Source: DATGEP01 sp035310125 (GTDB lineage Bacteria > Chloroflexota > Ktedonobacteria > Ktedonobacterales > JADMIN01). Taken from it: a stretch of 9,955 bases of DNA. Positions 1 to 5,014 of this stretch are shown one piece after another (the stretch's first letter is position 1; each line of letters starts with the position of its first letter). Under the pieces are notes generated by a model. The model did no database searches. It saw only the letters and a list, made by a program, of their open reading frames with translations, and was not told where the DNA came from. The translations under genes and the position numbers were made by a program. The stretch spans positions 1 through 9,955 of the forward strand of contig DATGEP010000014.1 of NCBI GenBank assembly GCA_035310125.1, written 5' to 3'.

Positions 1-1447
1 TAAATGGGCAGTGCTGGCCATTGTCGCCATTGGCGTTTTCATGTCCACGCTGGACTCCTCCATCGTGAATATCAGTCTACCCGCCATCGCGCACTTTTTC
101 AGCGTGCCGCTGAGTGGCACCGTCGAGTGGGTCATCATTGCTTACCTCGTCATCATCGCCGCCGTGCTGCTCACCATCGGGCGCTTCGCCGATATGATTG
201 GTCGCAAGCCCATCTGGGCGAGCGGACTGATCATCTTCACGCTGGGGTCCGCGCTCTGTGGCGCGGCGCCGTCGCTGGGCGCGCTCGTCGCTTTCCGCGC
301 CTTTCAGGGATTCGGCGGCGCACTGCTCTTCGCCGTCAGTCCTGCCATGCTCACTACCGCGTTCCCACCGCAAGAGCGCGGGCGGGCGCTTGGCATCAAT
401 GCTGTCATCGTGGCGCTTGGCGTCAGCGCCGGGCCAACCATCGGCGGCATCCTGACAGAGCATCTCACCTGGCGCTCCATCTTTTACGTCAACGTCCCGC
501 TGGGCATCATCGGCATCATCGCCACCCTGCGCGTGCTCACGGAGCGTCCCCACTTTGGCCGGGCGCATTTCGATCCCGCGGGCGCGGCGCTGCTGGCCGT
601 GGGGCTGGCGTCGCTCACGTTGGGCCTCTCATTCGGTCAGGAGTGGGGCTGGTCATCGCCGCGGCTAATTCTCGCGCTGGCCGTGGCCGTCGTCGCGCTC
701 GTGGATATGGTGCTGGTCGAGCGGCTCGTCGCGTATCCAGTCGTTAATCTGCGGCTGCTCACAAATCGGGTCTTCGCGTCGGCCAATTTTAGCCTCATAC
801 TCTCGTTCCTGGCGCTTTTCGCAGTGAGCTTCCTGCTGCCGTTCTATCTCGAAGAGCTACGTGGCTTCAGCACCGAAGAGTCCGGCTTCCTTCTCACCCC
901 ACTCCCCCTGACTATCGCGGTCGTCGCGCCCATAAGCGGCGCGCTGGCCGACCGCTTCGGCACGCGCTGGCTCGCGGCTGGCGGCCTCGCTATCGCTTGT
1001 ATTGGCCTGTTCTTCATCAGCCAGCTCAACGCCACCAGCACCCTTCCGGATATCATCTGGCGGCTGATCGTGACGGGCTTCGGTCAGGCGCTCTTCCAGT
1101 CGCCGAACAACAGTGCGCTCATGGGCGCCGCACCACGTGAGCAGCAGGGCAGCGCGGCGGGCTTCCTGGCGACGGGGCGCGTGGTGGGGCAGAGCGTGAG
1201 TGTCGCGCTGGCCGGCGCGATCTTCGCCAGCCTGGGCGGCGCAGCGGCGGGCCTCCACCTCACGATTCTCCGCCAGACGCACGGCCACGCCAGCGGCAGC
1301 TTCACCGCCCTGCAACAGACCTTCGAGACAGGCTTTCACGCCGCGTTCATCGTATGCGGGGTCATCGCGGCTTTCGGGGTCTTCACATCGCTCGTGCGCG
1401 GCAAGGAAGAGCTAGCGCGCAAGAAGGCGCCTCAGCGCCAGAGCTGA
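1..1447 (+). CDS. DHA2-type MFS multidrug efflux transporter, 5'-truncated by window edge
   Basis: Inner-membrane drug:H+ antiporter of the 14-helix DHA2 (EmrB/QacA-like) branch of the major facilitator superfamily. The reading frame is open to the left edge: the codons before the GTG at 11 read K-W-A, which fits the usual KW(x)VL opening of this family, so the true start lies outside the window. Numbering from that GTG, helix 1 carries the family motif LDSSIVNISLP (14-24). Motif A-like residues GRFADMIGRKP (57-67) follow in the loop after helix 2. The antiporter motif C reads GVSAGPTIGG (137-146). Hydrophobic helices alternate with short loops to about residue 463, followed by a basic tail (KEELARKKAPQRQS). 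Length is close to the DHA2 norm of about 480-520. The substrate cannot be read from sequence. No clear terminator follows, and the next gene, 224 bp away, is functionally unrelated. Confidence 0.93.
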   Translation, partial: KWAVLAIVAIGVFMSTLDSSIVNISLPAIAHFFSVPLSGTVEWVIIAYLVIIAAVLLTIGRFADMIGRKPIWASGLIIFTLGSALCGAAPSLGALVAFRAFQGFGGALLFAVSPAMLTTAFPPQERGRALGINAVIVALGVSAGPTIGGILTEHLTWRSIFYVNVPLGIIGIIATLRVLTERPHFGRAHFDPAGAALLAVGLASLTLGLSFGQEWGWSSPRLILALAVAVVALVDMVLVERLVAYPVVNLRLLTNRVFASANFSLILSFLALFAVSFLLPFYLEELRGFSTEESGFLLTPLPLTIAVVAPISGALADRFGTRWLAAGGLAIACIGLFFISQLNATSTLPDIIWRLIVTGFGQALFQSPNNSALMGAAPREQQGSAAGFLATGRVVGQSVSVALAGAIFASLGGAAAGLHLTILRQTHGHASGSFTALQQTFETGFHAAFIVCGVIAAFGVFTSLVRGKEELARKKAPQRQS

Positions 1448-1602
1448 TATGCCAGGCCGTATTGCGCGTCAACTTGCTCGAACGCCGTTTATCGCGGCCT
1501 CCATCTCGTCAACAATCTCGGGTGGCAGAGACGATCAGCTCTTCTTGCGTCATCACGCATCACCGGTTCATGGACTCTACGCTATGCTACCAGTATAGCC
1601 TG

Positions 1603-1630
1603 TTGCCAGATCTGGACGTAGGCTGATACC
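1603..1630 (+). promoter_or_regulatory. weak candidate promoter for the GH1 gene, overlapped by a palindrome
   Basis: TTGCCA at 1603-1608 matches five of six bases of the -35 consensus. GATACC at 1625-1630, 16 nt later, matches only three of six of the -10. Transcription would start near 1637, leaving a leader of about 35 nt before the ATG at 1672. A perfect 10-bp palindrome, CCAGATCTGG (1606-1615), overlaps the -35 and spacer, a position where a repressor could act. The rest of the 1448-1671 gap holds TGCGT-CATC-ACGCA (1546-1559) and GCTAT/ATAGC arms (1581-1599), and no gene I can support. This is inference from spacing and symmetry only. Confidence 0.28.
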
Positions 1631-1671
1631 CTACACGGAGACAAGGCGAAATTCAGAGAAGTGAGGCGGAG

Positions 1672-3033
1672 ATGTCGGCAAACAGCGAGACCGGTTTTCC
1701 CAACGATTTCGTCTGGGGCACAGCGACGGCGGCCTATCAGATCGAGGGTGCGTACAAGGCGGACGGCAAAGGCGAGTCTATCTGGGACCGCTTCAGCCAC
1801 ACTCCTGGCGCCATTGTGGACGCCACGACAGGCGATGTCGCCTGCGACCACTACAACCGCTGGCAGGAAGATCTCGACCTGATGGCGCGCCTCGACCTCA
1901 ACGCCTACCGCTTCTCCATCGCGTGGACACGCGTCTTCCCGGAGGGGCAGGGCCAGCTCAATAAGGCCGGCATGGACTTCTACGACCGGTTGGTGGAGGG
2001 TCTGCTGGCGCGCGGCATCCAGCCGTTTGTGACGCTCTATCACTGGGATCTTCCTCAGGCGCTACAGGACCAGGGCGGGTGGGCCAATCGCGACACGGCG
2101 GGCTACTTCGCGGACTTCGCGCAGGCTGTCGCGCACCGGCTGGGCGACCGCGTCACCGCATGGATTACACATAACGAGCCGCGTGTCACCGTCTATGATG
2201 GCCACGTGCGCGGTGAAAAAGCGCCTGGCCTCAGGCGTCCCGATCTGATCGCCCCCGTCACGCATCACCTGTTGCTCTCGCACGCGCTGGCAGCGCAGGC
2301 GCTGCGCACGGAGACGCCGCCGGGCACCAACATTGGCATTACCCTCGATATCTCCGATATTCAGCCCGCCAGCGACCGTGAGGAAGACGTGCGGGCGGCG
2401 ACGCTCTATGATAGCAGAATGCGCCGCATCTTCACCGATCCCATCTTCAACGGCGAGTATCCCGAGGACGTGCGGGAGGTCGTGCAGTTCCCGGCTGGCC
2501 TCGTGCGCCCCGGCGATCTGGAAACCATCGCCATCCCACTGGATTTCCTCGGCGTGAATTACTACACGCGGATGCTCATCCGCGCGGGCAAGGGCGGCGC
2601 CACCGATGCGGAGCGTGTGTCGCCGGGCGGCCAGACGACCGAGATGGGCTGGGAGGTCTATCCCGAAGGACTCTACAATGTGCTCACCCGCATGCGCGAC
2701 GAGTACGTGCCTCCCAAGCTCTACATCACCGAGAACGGCGCCGCGTTCCCCGATAGCCTGCCGCCGGAAGGCGACGTCACCGATCCTCAGCGTGTAAGCT
2801 ACCTGCGCGAGCACTTCCGCCAGGCGCGGCGCGCCATCGCGGACGGTGTGCCGCTCGCGGGCTACTTCGTCTGGTCCCTCATGGACAACTTCGAGTGGGC
2901 ATACGGCCTCACCAAACGCTTCGGCGTCGCCTACACCGATTACCCCACGCAGCGCCGTATCATGAAGGACAGCGGGCACTTCCTGGGGCGGGTCGCGGCA
3001 ACCAATGGGAGCGCGCTGGATGAGGAGGGGTGA
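1672..3033 (+). CDS. glycoside hydrolase family 1 beta-glucosidase (beta-glycosidase)
   Basis: Retaining beta-glycosidase with a single (beta/alpha)8 barrel that releases sugar from the non-reducing end of beta-glucosides, cellobiose or related compounds. It is probably cytoplasmic, since no signal peptide is visible. Length (453 aa) matches bacterial BglA/BglB enzymes. The N terminus carries the family signature FPNDFVWGTATAAYQIEGA (9-27, with substrate-binding Q23). H124-W125 follow. The acid/base is E169 in THNEP (166-170). The N296/Y298 region is FLGVNYYTR. The nucleophile is E354 in YITENG. The aglycone/glucose-binding end is W401, E408, W409 in WSLMDNFEWAYG. The ATG at 1672 is preceded by GAGG (1663-1666), five bases away. 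One oddity: NEP is followed by Arg171 where most members have Trp or another aromatic. No sugar transporter or regulator is adjacent, so the natural substrate is unknown. Confidence 0.96.
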   Translation: MSANSETGFPNDFVWGTATAAYQIEGAYKADGKGESIWDRFSHTPGAIVDATTGDVACDHYNRWQEDLDLMARLDLNAYRFSIAWTRVFPEGQGQLNKAGMDFYDRLVEGLLARGIQPFVTLYHWDLPQALQDQGGWANRDTAGYFADFAQAVAHRLGDRVTAWITHNEPRVTVYDGHVRGEKAPGLRRPDLIAPVTHHLLLSHALAAQALRTETPPGTNIGITLDISDIQPASDREEDVRAATLYDSRMRRIFTDPIFNGEYPEDVREVVQFPAGLVRPGDLETIAIPLDFLGVNYYTRMLIRAGKGGATDAERVSPGGQTTEMGWEVYPEGLYNVLTRMRDEYVPPKLYITENGAAFPDSLPPEGDVTDPQRVSYLREHFRQARRAIADGVPLAGYFVWSLMDNFEWAYGLTKRFGVAYTDYPTQRRIMKDSGHFLGRVAATNGSALDEEG

Positions 3034-3042
3034 GCGCCGCCG

Positions 3043-3056
3043 CGACATGCATGTCG
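3043..3056. repeat. 14-bp perfect palindrome just after the GH1 stop codon
   Basis: CGACATGCATGTCG reads the same on both strands and starts nine bases after the GH1 TGA. It has no loop and no T-tract, so it is not a good intrinsic terminator. It could be a protein-binding site or the edge of the repeat-rich region. Confidence 0.5.
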
Positions 3057-3097
3057 AGGATACTCCGGAGGATGGCGGGGTAGGTGGAGATTAGAGG

Positions 3098-3120
3098 GTC
3101 GCGGGCTGAAGGCCCGCGAC
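3098..3120. repeat. REP-like hairpin, possible terminator of the GH1 transcript
   Basis: GTCGCGGGC (3098-3106) and GCCCGCGAC (3112-3120) form a perfect 9-bp stem around the loop TGAAG. It lies 65 bp after the GH1 stop. There is no T-run after it, so Rho-independent termination is doubtful. From memory, hairpins of this GCGGGCT/AGCCCGC kind occur many times in some bacterial genomes, so it is best read as a dispersed extragenic repeat. Confidence 0.6.
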
Positions 3121-3180
3121 TAATCCCGTGGATGCGGTTGCCGATTCTGCCGGAAATGGAGACCGCACCCACGGCCCCGC

Positions 3181-3200
3181 GGGCGCAGCAGGCAGCGCCC
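3181..3200. repeat. GGGCGC/GCGCCC hairpin, copy 1
   Basis: The arms GGGCGC (3181-3186) and GCGCCC (3195-3200) enclose AGCAGGCA and are followed by CTAC. The element recurs at 3540-3559 with the same inner bases and, in variant form, at 3783-3801. Confidence 0.65.
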
Positions 3201-3239
3201 CTACAGCGGCGGGTGATGCGCCCCACATGGGAGTGGGGC

Positions 3240-3270
3240 GGCAGGCAGCGCACCGACAGCGTGCGCGGCG
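3240..3270. repeat. GGCAGGCAGCGC-type module with GCGCAC/GTGCGC hairpin
   Basis: GCGCAC (3248-3253) and GTGCGC (3261-3266) form a 6-bp stem around CGACAGC. The stretch GCAGGCAGCGC-A-CCGACAGCGTGC matches 3549-3570 (GCAGGCAGCGC-C-CCGACAGCGTGC) with one change, so this is a second copy of a module that overlaps the copy-2 hairpin there. Confidence 0.6.
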
Positions 3271-3316
3271 AGGGGAGGAGCGGTTGCCGATTCTGCCGGA
3301 ATACGAAGTTTGGAAC

Positions 3317-3343
3317 CACGAAGAGCACGGAGAGCACGAAGAG
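3317..3343. repeat. 9-nt tandem repeat, three units
   Basis: CACGAAGAG, CACGGAGAG and CACGAAGAG stand head to tail (3317-3325, 3326-3334, 3335-3343), preceded by GGAAC. I recall similar CACGAAG-type tandem tracts between genes in unrelated bacteria. It is a non-coding dispersed repeat, not part of a gene. Confidence 0.7.
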
Positions 3344-3539
3344 CCATGGAGGTGGAGGAAGCGACGGGCATTGCCGTTTTTGCCGCGATTCACGATTCGG
3401 CAGTGCTGCCTGTTGCCGTTTCTGCCGCAAGTGAGGTTGATCGTGGCCTTGAAGGGGTCAGCGCAGGTGGTTGCCGATTCTGCCGGAATCTGAGAATCGG
3501 TTGCCGTTCTTGCGGGGAAAAGGGGTTCTCATCCCCGGC

Positions 3540-3573
3540 GGGCGCAGCAGGCAGCGCCCCGACAGCGTGCACG
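3540..3573. repeat. GGGCGC/GCGCCC hairpin, copy 2, fused to GACAGCGTGC module
   Basis: GGGCGC (3540-3545), AGCAGGCA and GCGCCC (3554-3559) repeat copy 1 exactly. The following CGACAGCGTGC matches the module at 3254-3264. The element therefore combines two pieces that are separate near 3181 and 3240. Confidence 0.65.
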
Positions 3574-3654
3574 AAGAGGCGGAGGGCGGCGGAGGGAGGC
3601 GGTTGCCGATTCTGCCGGAATCCCAGATTCGGTTGCCGTTTTTGCCGAGAACCT

Positions 3655-3690
3655 CACCCCCGGCCCCTCTCCCGCGAGGAGAGGGGAGGC
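3655..3690. repeat. CCCCTCTCC/GGAGAGGGG dispersed hairpin
   Basis: CCCCTCTCC (3664-3672) and GGAGAGGGG (3678-3686) form a perfect 9-bp stem with loop CGCGA, preceded by CCTCACCCCCGG. From memory, very similar elements are scattered through many unrelated bacterial genomes; their chance translation gives PLSREERG- or PLPRGEG-like peptides. It sits between two pairs of the TTGCCG array. Confidence 0.75.
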
Positions 3691-3782
3691 ACGGGAGGTT
3701 GCCGATTCTGCCGGAATCCCAGAACCGGTTGCCGATTCTGCCGCGAATCGTGATTCGGCGGTCGCGGGTGTCCGCTGGGCGC

Positions 3783-3801
3783 GGGCGCACGCGGTGCGCC
3801 C
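3783..3801. repeat. GGGCGCA/TGCGCCC hairpin, variant copy 3
   Basis: GGGCGCA (3783-3789) and TGCGCCC (3795-3801) form a 7-bp stem with loop CGCGG, followed by CTAC as in copy 1. The loop differs from copies 1 and 2. Confidence 0.6.
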
Positions 3802-3940
3802 CTACACGTGCGGCAACGCCGCCGATGCGGTTGCCGTTTTTGCCGGAATCTGAGAACGTGGTATTTGGTTGGGAAGGTGCGAACGGCGACGGGGAGCCGC
3901 TGGCGGGAGTGTAGCACATTGGGCTAGCGGTGTCGCCGGA

Positions 3941-4010
3941 CAAAGACGGGCAAGGACGGGCAAGTGCGTGGGAACAGGCACAGATGGCAGGCACAGATGG
4001 CAGGCAGGGA
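3941..4010. repeat. two short tandem repeats (10-nt and 13-nt)
   Basis: CAAAGACGGG, CAAGGACGGG and a degenerate third unit, CAAGTGCGTG, lie at 3941-3970. CAGGCACAGATGG then appears twice (3975-3987, 3988-4000) and a partial unit CAGGCAGGGA follows. The tracts lie between the TTGCCG array and the FGE remnant and show no coding features. Confidence 0.7.
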
Positions 4011-4034
4011 TTAGCCTGAGAGATCGGAAGCCCG

Positions 4035-4332
4035 CGATGTAGCGCCCGCCGCTACCCTTGCCGCTGCGTGGGTTCCATCTGGCCGCTTTCTCCCACGCTT
4101 CTTCGCTGGGCAGGCGCCACGGCTGGCTGCTGAGGTGGGCGAGCCAGGCGGCGTAGGCGCTGGCGAAGGCGGGCATATCCACAGTGTGCGTGGTAGTCCT
4201 CTCACCACATTGGAACGGGCCGGCGGGGACGAAACACAGCGACGGAAGGATGAGCGCGGTACGAACCCGCGCGTAGGCGGCGAAGTCTACCGCTGCCCAG
4301 GGATAGTTAACGCCGCTACGGCGTGAGGTGGG
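4035..4332 (-). pseudogene. remnant of a formylglycine-generating-enzyme (FGE-sulfatase/SUMF1) domain gene
   Basis: The minus-strand frame is open from just after a TGA (4333-4335). It shows two blocks typical of the FGE-sulfatase domain. FVPAGPF (4233-4213) with a nearby HTVDMPAF matches the domain start, usually F(I/V)PAGPF.MG...H.V.L..F. AYAAWLA...QPWRLPSEEAWEKAAR (ending 4078) matches the C-terminal half, usually (Y)C.WL......(Y/W)RLPTEAEWEKAAR. In an intact protein roughly 90-100 residues separate these blocks; here they are almost joined, so the middle is deleted. The catalytic C-terminal part and the usual YPWG are also missing, and the frame runs on into the repeats. No convincing start codon or ribosome site is present. 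It lies directly downstream of the alkyltransferase-like gene on the same strand. The family call rests mainly on the second block. Confidence 0.62.
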
Positions 4333-4335
4333 TCA

Positions 4336-4860
4336 CTACCACAGGCTCCCCTGCTGATTCCCTGGCTCCGCGGCGCTCGGTCGCTCCGAGGCCGCCGCAC
4401 CGGGACGAAACGGCGAGGCGGGGTCATCCAGTAGCAAGCGCATCAAGTGATCGCTCACATCTACCGGATCGTTCGCGGCGGCTGCCAGAATGCGCTCGCG
4501 CTCTGCCGCGCTCAGATCGCGGCTCGGGACCCAGCCGTAGCGTTTCATATCCACGCGCTCGTTTTCGCCGAAAATGACGCCCTCGGATTCGAGGAGCGCA
4601 CGCATGCGTCCTCGCTGCCCGAACGCCCAGCTTCCCGTCAACTCGCCCTTTGCGTTGATGACCCGTTGCGCCGGCACCTGCAAGCGGTCCGGCGTCTCAT
4701 TCATGATCCAGCCAACCATGCGCGCGCCGCGTGGAAAGCCGAGCGCCGCGCCTATCCAGCCGTAGGTTGTCACGCGCCCCGCCGGGCAGGCGCGGACCAG
4801 TGCAAAAACATTCCGCGCGAGCGTTCGCGCTTCCTCATGGGTTATCTGCGTATCAGGCAT
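4336..4860 (-). CDS. alkyltransferase-like protein (MGMT DNA-binding domain, acceptor Cys replaced by Ala)
   Basis: Protein of the O6-alkylguanine-DNA alkyltransferase fold, most likely an alkyltransferase-like (ATL) DNA-damage sensor. ATLs bind O6-alkylguanine without removing the alkyl group and, in studied cases, pass the lesion to nucleotide excision repair. Residues 11-110 contain the whole DNA-binding domain: PAGRVTTYG with the nucleotide-flipping Tyr33, GARMVG with the Arg47 finger, and the active-site loop VPAQRVIN (62-69) where methyltransferases have PCHRV. Ala64 occupies the acceptor-Cys position, and His is replaced by Gln65. The end of the domain, DMKRYGWVP, is typical. Residues 113-174 form an Ala/Pro-rich tail of unknown role, making the protein longer than the usual 100-120 aa. 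The ATG at 4860 has AGGA 11 nt upstream, a slightly long spacing. It lies 154 bp after the lysyltransferase-like gene. Methyl transfer is not expected because the Cys is absent. Confidence 0.88.
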   Translation of the reverse strand: MPDTQITHEEARTLARNVFALVRACPAGRVTTYGWIGAALGFPRGARMVGWIMNETPDRLQVPAQRVINAKGELTGSWAFGQRGRMRALLESEGVIFGENERVDMKRYGWVPSRDLSAAERERILAAAANDPVDVSDHLMRLLLDDPASPFRPGAAASERPSAAEPGNQQGSLW

Positions 4861-4923
4861 AGGTCACGCCGTCCTCTCGTGTAGCTTCGCCTCACCCCTA
4901 GGGCATATAACCTACAACTATGC

Positions 4924-4935
4924 CGCAACGTTGCG
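4924..4935. promoter_or_regulatory. 12-bp perfect palindrome upstream of the ATL gene
   Basis: CGCAACGTTGCG is a perfect palindrome 63 bp upstream of the ATL start, near AT-richer minus-strand sequence (GGTTATATG) that could hold a -10 box. Its position suits an operator, but no regulator is known and no -35 is obvious. Confidence 0.3.
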
Positions 4936-4954
4936 CGTGCTACGTGTCCCACGG

Positions 4955-4978
4955 CGCTTTCTCCTCATGTGGAAAGCG
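4955..4978 (-). terminator. weak candidate terminator after the lysyltransferase-like gene
   Basis: On the minus strand CGCTTTC and GAAAGCG form a 7-bp stem with a 10-nt loop, 36 nt after the TAG of the preceding gene. No T-run follows, so efficiency is doubtful. CGAGCG/CGCTCG arms (5014-4988) directly after the stop are another weak possibility. Confidence 0.3.
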
Positions 4979-5014
4979 GCTCACGCCGAGCGAGGCGACA
5001 GCCGGCAGCGCTCG

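Larger units (their letters stand above)
3134..3850. repeat. array of eleven TTGCCG-N-TT-N-TGCCG repeats, partly in 30-nt-period pairs
   Basis: A 15-nt core TTGCCGnTTnTGCCG, usually inside GGTTGCCGATTCTGCCGG, starts at 3138, 3284, 3371, 3413, 3471, 3501 (degenerate), 3603, 3633, 3699, 3729 and 3831, all in one orientation. Three neighbouring pairs (3471/3501, 3603/3633, 3699/3729) have exactly the same 30-nt period. The linkers TGA or CCA sit between GAATC and GA(A/T)(T/C)C. In the commonest form, GATTC-TGCCG-GAATC folds as a 5-bp stem with a 5-nt loop (for example 3608-3622). GAATC-CCA-GATTC offers a competing fold. Spacing between the other copies is irregular and other repeats fill the gaps, so this is neither a CRISPR array nor a simple satellite. 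No real protein is encoded: the open frames here only repeat the repeat. I do not recognise the family. Confidence 0.9.

Noticed and set aside
77..568. Minus-strand open frame opposite the MFS transporter
   Set aside because: Antisense shadow, charged low-complexity translation, no motif; the MFS frame explains the region.
1448..1671. Possible small minus-strand gene fragments (MTQEELIVSATR-, PPEIVDEMEAA-like)
   Set aside because: The pieces are 14-18 codons in different frames with stops, no ribosome site and no recognisable family.
3134..3850. CRISPR array
   Set aside because: Spacing between repeats is irregular, the paired copies are only 8-15 nt apart, repeats vary, gaps contain other repeats, and no cas gene is present.
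3310..3994. Open frames on both strands across the repeat array
   Set aside because: Their peptides simply repeat the DNA repeat (for example RQNRQP or LPILPES) and all frames are open because the repeat lacks stops; no start signals.
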